Shown one piece after another: positions 46,990 through 56,859 of a stretch of DNA of 59,500 nt. The notes under the pieces were generated by a model. That model was not told the origin of the DNA and ran no database searches. It worked only from the letters and a program-made list of their open reading frames with translations. Location: contig WPIO01000008.1 of NCBI GenBank assembly GCA_009760855.2, positions 11,878,001 to 11,937,500 of the forward strand, in the 5' to 3' direction. The stretch comes from Cristatella mucedo. Its lineage: Eukaryota > Bryozoa > Phylactolaemata > Cristatellidae. A program made the position numbers and the translations under genes. The number at the start of each line of letters is the position of its first letter. Within the stretch, counting starts at the first letter, position 1.

Positions 46990-48080
46990 TGTATAAAAAA
47001 TCTTAAGTCTGCCAAAAAAAATAAACTAAGCGATAATGATAAAACCGGACTCCTTCACATCCTTCACCCTGGAGCGTGCTGCTGGAATAGGGAACTTTTC
47101 TCTTCTAACTGGTGATGCTGTTGTGCGACAGCCGTCATGAGCTCGAAATTTAGGTGCCCTATTCAATAACTTCTTAATGTTTAAAGGCTTCACTTATGGA
47201 GACCGCTTCCACTGCTAGCCATAACGTTTGATTTCTGTCTAGGACTAGGGTCTGGCCACCACGGTGGCTTGCTAAAGATAGCTCCTCCTGCGTTCTGTCT
47301 AGGCTGGACTAAAGTTATTCAGTTGTGGCTGGGCTACCAGAAAAGCATTCAAGCCTGTTCAGCTGGTAATAACATGGCTGCGAGTTTGGTCAACAAATCC
47401 TAGCGGTCGAGCTATGTGTCTCCTTTGCTGAAGGAGCTGCTATAGCTCCCGGCAGATCAAAGGATACAGAGAGGCCGAATTCTTACACTGACTTACAAGG
47501 CCTGCCGCGAGCGTCTGCTTGACTCTGTCAGCTTGGCTCCGTCAGTTTTTCAGCTGATCTGCTTCACCAGTTTCAGCCTCCTCGCACCCTTAGGCGATTG
47601 CTAGGACGATAAATGAGCTGCTCCAGTATTTCGTTTAAAGACTGCTGGAGACGTGAGCTTTTACTCTAGAATTTCTAAGACTACTTAAAACTCAGTTCGA
47701 CAATTCCTACGCATTGACATCTTTTCCTGCTGCTTCTGACTGCGGTGCATTTTTTTCCGGCCGTCCTGAGCTGCTACTTCCTTTATTCTATTTCCTCCTT
47801 CACTACTCACTTCCTCGATCTTTACAGAGCTATGCTTGGGTCACTTTCTCTTTGCTGCGTGAGATGAAGTCTGTTGGCTACCGTTGCGCACCGAAAGCCG
47901 CTTGGGCTTTCGGTGCGACGCTGAAAATCGCCAACGTAACATCCACTTAGTCCTTGTGGCTTTGTGCATGTTATTATCTCTATTCAGTTGACATGCTTCC
48001 AAACTAGCCTATTTTAAGTGCGTAGAAAGAGAGATTTAGTTATCGTTTAGTGCTACACGATGCACTAGTATAATGACTAT
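46990..48080 (+). mobile_element. LINE-A relic, RT C-terminus and 3' UTR
   Basis: Sense copy: LSDNDKTGLLHIL (matching LKLNDDKTELLLIG) at about 47027, then CCATAACGTTTGATTTCTGT and the 3' UTR with CTCTTTGCTGCGTGAGATGA at about 47850 and TACCG...GAAAGCCGCTTGGGC. Decayed, many stops. Confidence 0.75.
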
Positions 48081-48533
48081 CACTGCTAAAGGAGAGTGAA
48101 GTGGTTCTCAGTCGAAGAGCGGATCTAAGCGAGAATTCCCACTCTGACCTACATGATCCACGTCCTCGCACTGACCTTCATACGTCGCTATCCAGAGTCA
48201 GCCTCCTCGTGCCCCCCTCCCCCCCGATTCCTCTCAGGATGATGAATGAAACGCTTGTTCTTTCATTCGCTGAAAGGCCGTTAGCGGCAGAAACTTTTTC
48301 TCGGCTGTTCCCCAAACTTGGGAATTTACGCATTTTCTCAGCATCGACGCTGCCCCTGTATCCTGCCTCAGGCTTCTTTCTTAATCGCGGCGCTACTACT
48401 TAGCCACTCGCTTAGCCACTCGACTGCAGGCGGTAGCATTTCTCGACGTTTAATTAACCCCAAACCCTGGCGGGTGGTTCGCTGCGGTGGGAGGCGCGCG
48501 GGCAAGACGAAAACCGAATAGGTGCTCCACAAA
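48081..48533. other. No gene recognised
   Basis: Unassigned sequence between the LINE-A relic and the ROCO promoter. GC content rises towards the right. Confidence 0.4.
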
Positions 48534-48723
48534 TGACGTCAGAATCCCTACTAATTAAAGCGAGAAAGTCCGTCCTTCCGTCACGCGGCAAGATGGCGAC
48601 CAGTACTTCCGGGAGTGGCGGGAAAGAGACGTCACGACTCAGCGAAGCGAGTCCACAGGCAGCGAGCTCTAGTAACGTCTCGAGAACTGCCTTGAAACAT
48701 TGTCTCGCCGTTACCGAGAAGAG
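48534..48723 (+). promoter_or_regulatory. Probable promoter of the ROCO gene
   Basis: A cluster of animal promoter motifs: a perfect CRE TGACGTCA at 48534-48541, a YY1-type AAGATGGCG at 48590-48598, an ETS/GABP-type ACTTCCGGG at 48605-48613, and a second CRE-like GACGTCAC at 48628-48635. An in-frame TAA at 48673-48675 precedes the ATG. 48551-48670 is homologous to the COA7 upstream segment. Confidence 0.6.
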
Positions 48724-50028
48724 ATGAGCGCCGCGTTCGTGTCGTCCAAGCGCTCGAGCGGTAGCTCGAGCGACGAGCTCTCGCGAGCGAGCACCGCCCG
48801 GCGAATGCAGCGCTCGGCTCGCTTGGCTCCCCGTCGCCGCCGCCGCCGCCTCGCGGCTGCGTATCTGCTGCACTCGCTGCGCCGCCCGCTCGCAGTGAAG
48901 GACATCGGCGAGCTCGACCTGTCGGAGAACAACTTGCGGAGCATCCCGCCGGAAATACAGAACCTCCAGCAGCTTCGCGCCCTCAACCTGATGCGCACGA
49001 GCATCCGCGCCTCGTCGGCGACCGACTTCTCGGGCCTGCCGCGCGAGCTGTCGCGGCTGCCGCTCCTGCAGGCGCTCGTCGTGTCCGAGTGCAATCTGCG
49101 CCACGTGCCGCCGGCCGCACTGCTCTGCGTCGCGCTGCGGCAGCTGGACGTCAGCCGCAACAAGCTGCTCCGGCTGCCGCCGGACATCGGCAACCTCGTC
49201 AACCTCGAGCTGCTGCGAGCCAGCGAGACAGGCCTGACGGGCGTGCCGCCCGAGATCGCCTACTGCGAGCGACTGCGCGACGTCGACCTGTACGGCAACG
49301 CGCTCGAGACGCTGCCCGAGACTCTGCGCGAGCTGCACGCGCTGCGCCGCCTCAGGCTCAACGCGCGCACCTTCCAGAGCCGGCTCGACGACTACGTCAC
49401 CAGGATGCTTCGCGCCGGCCAGGTCCGCTCCGAGCACCTGCCCGCCGTGCTGTTCGAGATACCCGAGCTCGAGAGCCTCGACCTGGACGGGGCCAAGATC
49501 AACTCGATACCGGAGCGCTGCGCGTGCCGTCTGCTCGACCTGCGCCTCTCGAACAACTTCTTCCAGTCGCTGCCCAAGGGACTGCGGTCGATGGCGTGCG
49601 TCGAGACGCTCGACCTGTCGCACAACTCGATCGCCGCCCTTCCCGACGACCTCGGCGCCTACCTGCCGTCCGTTCGCTCGCTGTCACTCGCCCACAACCT
49701 GCTCGACCGGCTTCCGGCGAGCGTGTCGGAGCTCGCAAACCTGCTCGAGCTGGACGCGTCCGGAAACCGGCTCGTCCAGCTGCCGCCGAGCGTCGGCGCG
49801 CTGACGCGCCTTCGCGCGCTCCGGCTTCGCGACAACCGCCTCGCCTCGCTGCCCGACTCGCTGTGCGACCTCGCGGAGCTGCACACGCTTGACCTGACCG
49901 GCAACGGCCTCGCCGAGCTGCCCGTTCGCCTGCACGAGCTGCGAAAGATGGCCTCGATGCACGGCTACTCGCACATGCGCGCCGTCGGCCTGTGGCTGCA
50001 CAAGAACCCCATCGTCGAACCGCCCGAG
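48724..50028 (+). CDS. ROCO gene exon 1: leucine-rich repeats
   Basis: 435 codons in one exon, donor GTACGC. About 14 LRRs start at [20 protein letters not shown]. One repeat (residues 211-247) carries a longer insert ([16 protein letters not shown] and on). Third codon positions are almost all G or C, which keeps long antisense and shifted frames open; those are shadows. Confidence 0.93.
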
Positions 50029-50361
50029 GTACGCCTGCCACCCCCCCCCCTGCTCGTTTGCGCTCGCGCCCGCCCGCGACGCGACGTCGCGAAAGCGCTG
50101 GATCGGGAGCGATCGGGACCGCGGGGTGGGCGATCGGGACAGCGGGACAAGCGGAGCGATCTGGCCGCCGGGGCGCGAAACCGACGCGGCTCCGTCGAGA
50201 GCGAGATCTAGCCTGCATGCAACACAGCGGGCTCCCGCACTTCACCTCCCATCGGGCTGTCGAAGCATTCACGCCGCCAGAGCAGCAGCATCAGCAGAAT
50301 CAAATCCTTGAGCTGGCCGATACTTTCCATCCTGTTTACTTTTACTTGCTACGTTCACTCG

Positions 50362-50411
<50 letters not shown>

Positions 50412-50515
50412 CAAGTGAACGTATAGCTATATATATATATATATATAGTTATTATATATATATAATAACTATATATATAATATATATATATATATATATT
50501 ATAGATATATATAGC

Positions 50516-50594
<79 letters not shown>

Positions 50595-51465
50595 CATATA
50601 TCCCTACGCACCACTCAGCTTACAATTTGAAAGAAATGCGTAGCTGGAAGAGAGCGAGCTCGTATCACCTGAGCCGCGGCCACCAAAGCTCCAGAGCCGC
50701 CCACCGCCTTCCTGCGCTTCCGCCGCTCCTCACTCACCGGTTCCGCTCTGTCCGCTGCAGCATATCTGGAAAACGGTGCACGTCAGGGTCCTGTTCAACT
50801 ACCTGCGAAAGCTGCAAATACGACGCACGGAAAACTTGCAGCCACTCAAAGTCATCGTGCTCGGCGAAGCCGGGTGCGGAAAGACGTCGCTCATAAAACG
50901 CTTGATCACGGGCCGATCGTCGGACGCCGCAGACGAGCAGTCCACGCGCTACCTCAGCAAGAACGAAGCCTCGGAGCTCAGCAAACCGCTGCCGCACGAC
51001 GCTCTGCTCAAGGTCGCGGAGGACGCGAGCAGGTTCGCGACCGTTTCGCGCCGCTTCGCCCGCCGCTCTTCGCCGCCGGTTTCGCCAAGCGGTAGCCTCG
51101 GTGCTCACACGTGCGCGCGCTTCCGATTCTCCCCAACGCGTTCATCGCGCGCACGCGCAGCGCACCCACCCTCTCCGCGGCTCCCAGCAGCCCCAGCGTC
51201 CCCTGGCCGACCCCCCTCCCCACTGTAGTCCAGAGACCCTCCCCCAAAGCCCACCAGCCAATCGTAGAACGGCTGTCAGCGAAGCCCAGCCAATCGCACG
51301 AGACTGTCGCGAAAGCTCGATTAGTGGACTCGCCTCCGAGACTCTCCGAGCCCGCGGATGCAGGCGGGATCGAGCCCGCCGGCCGCCGCCGCTTGAGCCA
51401 ACTCGGTCCTGCTGCGGCGCAGCGAAGCCGCTTACTACGCCGGCGTCTGGCTCGGGAATATTATT

Positions 51466-51514
<49 letters not shown>

Positions 51515-51526
51515 TATTATATTATA

Positions 51527-51560
<34 letters not shown>

Positions 51561-54500
51561 CGGGAATGTAATAATAGTACCTAATATTCCCGCCCAGTCT
51601 GGCTCGCGCGAGCGAAACCTGGGCAGCGGGCTTCGGCTGCGGAATTGGCGATGCACGAAACCCGTTCGAAAGGCGCCCATCTCTCGCGGCCAGCCGGGGG
51701 GCGGGCGGGCGGGCGAGCGACGTCAGACAGGCCGCGCTCGCGTGCGTGCGTTTGGCGCGAAGTGGCGAAGGCCGGGGTGCGAATCAGCAGAACGCCTTTG
51801 AAAGGATATGACTCTACAGAGCGTCAGAATTAGGTGCCGCAGCGACGGGCGCGCGCCCGTCGCTGCGGCTCGGCGGCGGCGGCGAGGCGGCGCTGAAATC
51901 CGTTGCTGAAAGCGGTCGGTGCGCCGATCGCTGTGCGGTCGGCTGGCCAATACTGCGAGAAGACGGAGCGCGAAGGCTTCCGGCTACGGTCCGCCGTACT
52001 AGGAAGCGCAGACGCGCCCCGTCGGGCTGTGCGGCGGTGCCATAAATCGATTGATTGCCCGACCTCGTGGGCACGGCCGGCGACTGCGACGGCCGTGTCG
52101 TAGGATTGTTGACGGCCGCGAAATGACGTGATGCGGTAGTCTGGCGTTCGGCGCACGCTATTCCACGCTTGCTACTCCGTCGGTTGCCGCCGCGGCGCAA
52201 GAGGGCGTCGCCGCCGCTGCCTCGACTTTGGCGTCGCCGGTTGACGATAGCTGCTTTTCGTGCGTCGTGCGCCAGAGGCGCGAATGCCAGCGTTCGCGTC
52301 ACGTCACGAATGCCAGTGGCTTGGCGTTCGCAGCACCTGCCTTATGGACGTCGATCACTGGCGCACGGAAAACGACATCAGGATATGCTCGCTGGATTTC
52401 GGCGGCTCAGAAGTTTACTGGCCGATCCACGCTCAGCTCGTCGATTCCAAGGCCCTGTACTTGCTGGCCTACGACGCGCGCCAGTACAGCGAGGAGCACT
52501 ACGCAGCGCGCCTGGGCCGCTGGCTGGACATGCTCGCTCTGCGCGCGCCCGGCTGCGTGCTCAAGGTCGTCGCCACGCACGCCGACCCGGCCGAGAACCG
52601 TGCGCCGCACGCGGCGGCGAGCGACGGCCCGGGGTCGGCGCGTGACGACACCGCCGCCGGGCGAGACGGCGCGGCATCTCTTCAAGAGGCCGAAGCTCAC
52701 ATTGCCGAGCACATGCGACGGCAGAAGGCGAAACTGCAGAGCGAGCTGCAGCAGGTACAGCCACCCCGCCTAGCGCCCGCCTCCGCCGCCCCGCCCCCAC
52801 CGCTGTGCGGCTGCGGCGTTCTCTTTGGTGCCTCGTCACAGTTCGCATCAATCAAGTGACCAAGTCTTACACGTCGCGGCGATTCGACTGCGCGTGATGC
52901 GCCGGCGCGTCGAGAAAGCCTTGCTGGCATTGCTAAACTCGCCAAGCCACCACATCCGCGCGATGCGTCGTCACATTTGTGCGCACGCGCGAGCCGTGCG
53001 CTCCTCGCTCCTCCTCTAGGCTGTCGTCGAGATCGCTACCCTTTGAGCGAGCCATTTTGAAATTGAGCCGGCGGCTGAGAGCAGAGAGCGGGTCTGCGCA
53101 GTCTGATTCTTCGATTCTGTGTCAAATCCTTTCGAAACGGAACTTTGTTTTTAAACTAACCTTTTCTAACCTCGCGGTCTATCTATCGATCGATCGATCG
53201 GCTGTCGCGAGCGACCCAGCGGTTCGCCGCGTGGGGGTGGTGACCGGAATTAATGGCGGCGCCGCTCCTCTCGTCGGCGAACGTCGGAGAGGCGTTAGTA
53301 TTTGGCCGGAGAGCGCGCAGGAGGCCGTCGTCTTTCCGCGTCTGCCGGCCGTCGGTGCGAAGGCGCCGGCTCCCGCAAGAACCAGCCGCCCTTGATGCAG
53401 TGCGCTCCGTCGTCCAGGTTCGGCGGCCACCGTAGCTACGGGTTGCATGCATCGCGTCGCCCGCCGGCACGCCCCACTGCACGCGCGGCGCCGGCGGCGA
53501 GCCCAGTCCGGCGTGCGTGCGCCCGTCTGCCGCCGCGTGCGTTGCGCCGCGCGTTCGCTTTCAGCGAAGCTGCTTTTGCGCGCAGGTTGAGCAGCTCATC
53601 GCGGAGCTCGGATCGACCGAGGCGAGTGTCAGGGCGAACAAAGAGGAAGTCGCGGCCGACATCTTTGGCTTTGACCCGATGGCAAATCTCACCCAGCTGG
53701 AGCGAAGGAGAGCCCAAATAGTTTCCCTTCTCGAGAATCCTCTTCGAAAAATAGACGAAATAGTCAGCTGCGCTAACTGGAACGACGTAGTTGGTAAGGT
53801 TCGCTCTCGCGCGTTCGCTCTCGCGCCAGCCGAGGGCACGACCTCATGCGAGCTCTCGCTTTCGCGAAGGTCGGCTTGAAGCAATGGCCGCCGTCTTTGC
53901 ATTCGGTGACGTTACTCGACAAGCGCGCTTCCGCGTGCAGGCGCAGGGGCGGCGCGCACGCTTCGAGCTGACGTCGAGCTGGAGTTGCGCTGTCTTTCCT
54001 GGCTAGCATTCGAGTATCGGAGCCAGTCCGTCGGGTAGGCGCTAACTAAAATCAAACGGACGTCGCATCGCAGGGGGCACGCAAACGGTGCACAGTGCCG
54101 GAAAGGTGGAAATGGCTTATAGCAGACGCAAGCCTGTGCGGGTTTAGAGATCCGTCTCAAAAATGCGCCAGACGCACGTTTTTCAAAGGTAAACCGGTGC
54201 TGGTCCACCTCAGGAGTCTTGGCCGTAGTGGCGGCGCGTGGCAAGCCGACTTCGGAAGGCTTGCTCGAGTGCAGCAGTGCGAAGCGGACAAAAACGCGCT
54301 CGCTGTTACGCGAAGGCGCATACTCAGAGAACGAACGAACCGCCTGGCTCAGTTAGACGACAAAGGTGGGCTGCGACGATTTCAGAAGAGACGCCACGAG
54401 CGCACCGCCGCATGTGAGCCGTGATGGCACACTAGGTACGGCGGTCGCTCTTCACGATCTCGGTTCCGATGTCGTGGTTTCGAATCCTTCGGTGGGTGAT

Positions 54501-56175
54501 TCTTTATTGCCGATGCAAGCGTCAGTGCGTTAGATCTTTGCCAAGCACATGCTGCGTTCCTTCGGAGTGGTAGTCTAAATAGCACCGCTCTGAATAAGCT
54601 CAAGTGCGTAGGCATGCATCTGTATATCCGCCATCAGCTATTCAATATTGCCCTGAGCACTATCAGTTTTTCGTAGATCAGTGGGAACGAATTCATTTTC
54701 CGGCCTTGGCGGACGGCCAGCTCCGGTTTCGCGGCTGGGCAGCCACCGCTGGCTTGCGAGTCGGCGTGCGAGTGGGAGGAGATTCCTCGAGAGTAGCGGT
54801 ACTAAAACCGGAAGTGCCTGACGTTATCGGTCAACTGCTGCGAAGTGCGTACGCCGGGAGAATTTACTGATTTATTTCTCCGATGCATTGGCCCCCGAAT
54901 TTTTCGCCATCACCTCCCTCGACAACCGATAGATAGTTCGCGCGCGAGATTAAAATTTTGCGCCCGAGGTGGGGGTGCTTAGCGTGACAGCGAGGCTTTT
55001 TTCTCACCGTGTATCTAGGTGACTCGAGAGCAGCTTGCTGCTGCAGCTTGCTGCTGCAGCTAAGCTACGTAGACAATCAGCGTGTATCGTAATTGAAAAA
55101 TAGATAGAAACTAGGACCTCAAGCTACGTTTCAGTCTCCTGAGCGAGGTGACTGTCGGCCTAGAATCCGCGACGTTTTACCCTCGAGATCAGGTTTACTT
55201 AGCTCGCAATTAATCGTCCTGGATAGTCACTGAAACGCTCGCAATTCGCGCCATCGATACCTCACTCCTCTCTCGCTGGTGTGTCAGCTCCCGTTTCGGG
55301 ACTATTTACCGAACGTATTACCTACTCGCTGCGGGATTATTGACCGTTCGTGCAGCTGTATTGGTCGGTGGGTGGGAGATGTGCCCACCCTATGGGACAG
55401 GCTCGCGTCCCTAAAGGCTATTCTGACGCTATGTTACCAATACTGTTTAATCAGGTAACCTTTACTTTACTTGCAATTACGCAGCATGCACTGTAGGGGC
55501 TCGCGGGCGCGCGATGGCGGCGCGATGAAGAGCGAAGCCCCTCACAAGCATTGTCGACGACGGCTGTATTATACGATCTAGCAGCCGTCGTGCGTGCTGC
55601 TCAGGAGCACGAGGTGCCAAGAGAGAGAAGAGAGTGGATAGCGTGCGTGCAGGCCGACGCACAGGCAGAAAGTGAATTTCGCGACAAGGAACGCGTCACG
55701 TGCCGGCAAGGAGCGCTCCCGTTGGGCGGACAGAGCGTCAACTGGGGGCGGAACCACGTGACGGCGATCGCACGCCCACAGCACTACCGCTTAATCGTTA
55801 CTTTGATATTACTTTTGATATTACTACGTACTCTGATATTAACGGCAGCTTGCGTTTTTGAGGCACCCGTTAATTGTCATAATCCACCCCGTACACCCCG
55901 CCGGGACTTGGCGTTGTTTTCGAAGCTGCGCCGTCCGCCGCCATTTTGCTCATGCTGCGTTTCTCGCGCATCCGCGTCGGCTGACTTCTCGCGAACATTA
56001 AGTGAGCGCGTATGCGAAAATCCGTTTAGAAGTGCAGGACATGTCGGGAGAAATTGAGAGGCTGGCCATCAACAAGAAGCTCTTTCCTCATGCGCAGAGC
56101 TTCGTGCCGACAGTTTGGAGAAAGCTCAGGAGCGCTGTGAAGGGCAAGCCGGGCTTCTTCGTCACGTGGGAACAG
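48724..56175 (+). CDS. ROCO-family protein (MFHAS1-like), LRR-Roc-COR, 3'-partial
   Basis: A large LRR/GTPase scaffold protein. Exons visible are 48724-50028, 50761-51032, 52334-52754, 53586-53793 and 56030-56175 (784 codons, phases consistent). Residues 1-55 are Ser/Arg-rich. About 56-430 are leucine-rich repeats of the LxxLxLxxNxLxxLP type, ending [14 protein letters not shown], as in MFHAS1. The Roc GTPase has P-loop GEAGCGKT (470-477), DFGG (547-550) and THAD (607-610). From about 736, [13 protein letters not shown] opens COR. Roc-COR pairs act as GTP-dependent switches; MFHAS1 is linked to innate immune and growth signalling in vertebrates. No kinase or other C-terminal domain is seen because the rest is missing. 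Exon and intron sequence is far more GC-rich than PTEN or COA7. Paralogue identity is uncertain. Confidence 0.88.
50029..50760. other. ROCO intron 1 with AT-rich palindromes
   Basis: GC-rich ends surround a TA-repeat block (about 50363-50590). The block starts with arms ACGTTCACTCGCTATA / TATAGCAAGTGAACGT around (TA)n, and holds smaller TAGTTATTATA/TATAATAACTA palindromes. Acceptor CCGCTGCAG at 50760. Confidence 0.8.
50761..51032 (+). CDS. ROCO gene exon 2: Roc P-loop
   Basis: Starts [19 protein letters not shown], has [19 protein letters not shown] (G1 motif) and ends in phase 2 inside Ser526. The only donor fitting the phase of exon 3 is AG/GTTCGC, a weak site, so the end is less certain than the start. 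Confidence 0.8.
51033..52333. other. ROCO intron 2 with AT-rich palindromic block
   Basis: GC-rich intron with an AT block at 51453-51592. Inverted arms CGGGAATATTATTACTAT and ATAGTACCTAATATTCCCG enclose (TA)n and (AC)n. GTCTGGCTCG occurs at 51445-51454 and again at 51597-51606. Confidence 0.7.
52334..52754 (+). CDS. ROCO gene exon 3: Roc G3 and G4 motifs
   Basis: Acceptor GTTCGCAG, phase 2 entry. It encodes [20 protein letters not shown], then [12 protein letters not shown] and [13 protein letters not shown], then a charged helix ending [10 protein letters not shown]. Donor GTACAG. The frame continues into the intron but without family similarity. Confidence 0.9.
52755..53585. other. ROCO intron 3
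   Basis: GC-rich; no repeat recognised apart from a short (ATCG)n at about 53188-53201. Confidence 0.6.
53586..53793 (+). CDS. ROCO gene exon 4: end of Roc domain
   Basis: Acceptor GCGCGCAG, donor GTAAGG, phase 0 to 1. It encodes [16 protein letters not shown] and on to [15 protein letters not shown], the charged region and the last strand of Roc (the IVSC position aligns with VPVSC of MFHAS1). Confidence 0.88.
53794..56029. other. ROCO intron 4
   Basis: Contains a SINE-B at 54413-54545 and a short tandem of CAGCTTGCTGCTG at about 55029-55061. No further exon needed: phases of exons 4 and 5 fit directly. Confidence 0.6.
54413..54545 (+). mobile_element. SINE-B copy
   Basis: GTGAGCCGTGATGGCACACT head, B box TTTCGAATCC, then GGTGATTCTTTATTGCCGAT. 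Truncated or decayed after about 54545. Confidence 0.75.
56030..56175 (+). CDS. ROCO gene exon 5: start of COR
   Basis: Acceptor TCCGTTTAG, entry phase 1 (G+AA giving Glu). It encodes [20 protein letters not shown] and [10 protein letters not shown], then [12 protein letters not shown]; donor GTGAGC in phase 0. It matches the start of COR in ROCO proteins (FP..VP.SW..L). The following exon is not found in the window. Confidence 0.88.
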
Positions 56176-56671
56176 GTGAGCTGCTCGCGAAGGTCACTTT
56201 ATTATCGACGCCGCCGCCGCCGCCGCCGCTGCGGCAGCTTCTAGTAGGCGTGCATGCATGCGCTTTAAGCATAATTTCTTTTGCTCCGACGCCAGAATGA
56301 CTTGGGCTCTTGTAACGGGATAGCGGTACCGGGTGCTAGAATAACCATGCGCGGCGCGGCTGGCGGTAAAGATACTTAGGCGACCAGCTGCGGTTAGTAC
56401 CCGTAGGTCACGCCTGCTTGCCAGATTAGAGAGTAGATTATAAAAGATAAGTACTCTGGCGATTCCGAAGCCGGACGTAGCTGTTGGACGGCGCCCTCTC
56501 TCAAGGTACGATTCATGCAACTGGAGCGCTCGCGTGGCAGTTTCAAATTCAGAGGACCGGAGGCCGTCGGCAGTGAGACTCAAAAAGCTGAAAAGGACCG
56601 AGTCTGAAGGCTGTCTCTTGACTACCCTTCCTACGCGCGGCTGCGGCGGCGTTCAGCGAAACACTCTAAAG
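56176..56671. other. ROCO intron 5, no exon recognised
   Basis: Contains a CCGCCG run at about 56210-56230; otherwise nothing. Confidence 0.5.
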
Positions 56672-56859
56672 CAGCGGTTCTCGACCTGTGGGTCGCGACC
56701 CCATATGGGGGTCGAACGACCCTTTCGCAGGGGTCGCCTCAGACCACAGGAAAACATGCATTTCCACATTTTGCACACAATAATTTTGCGGTTGGGGGTC
56801 GCCACAACACGAGGAACTGTATTAAAGGGTCGCGACATTAGGAAGGTTGAGAGCCGCCG
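56672..56859 (+). mobile_element. SPIN-like hAT MITE, 188 bp
   Basis: It starts CAGCGGTTCTCGACCTGTGG and ends GGTTGAGAGCCGCCG, imperfect terminal inverted repeats. A perfect 8-bp direct repeat CTCTAAAG flanks it (56664-56671 and 56860-56867), fitting the hAT preference nTCTAnAn. Internal GGGTCGCGACCCC, GGGGTCGAACGACCCTTTCG, AGGGGTCGCC and GGAACTGTATTAAAGGGTCG are, from memory, features of the SPIN (Space Invaders) family of nonautonomous hAT elements. No transposase inside. Confidence 0.85.

Noticed and set aside
44114-48550. LTR retrotransposon bounded by the two ~120-bp direct repeats
   Set aside because: No gag/pol, primer-binding site or polypurine tract was seen inside, and the ends lack TG...CA. 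The repeats are reported as a finding, not as an LTR element.
48454-50272. Long antisense and shifted open frames (up to about 390 codons) over the LRR exon
   Set aside because: Their composition (Arg/Ala/Ser-rich) follows from the very GC-rich sense exon; the sense frame has a clear LRR pattern.
55551-56057. 168-codon open frame overlapping ROCO exon 5
   Set aside because: Different frame from the COR exon; the upstream part has no similarity.
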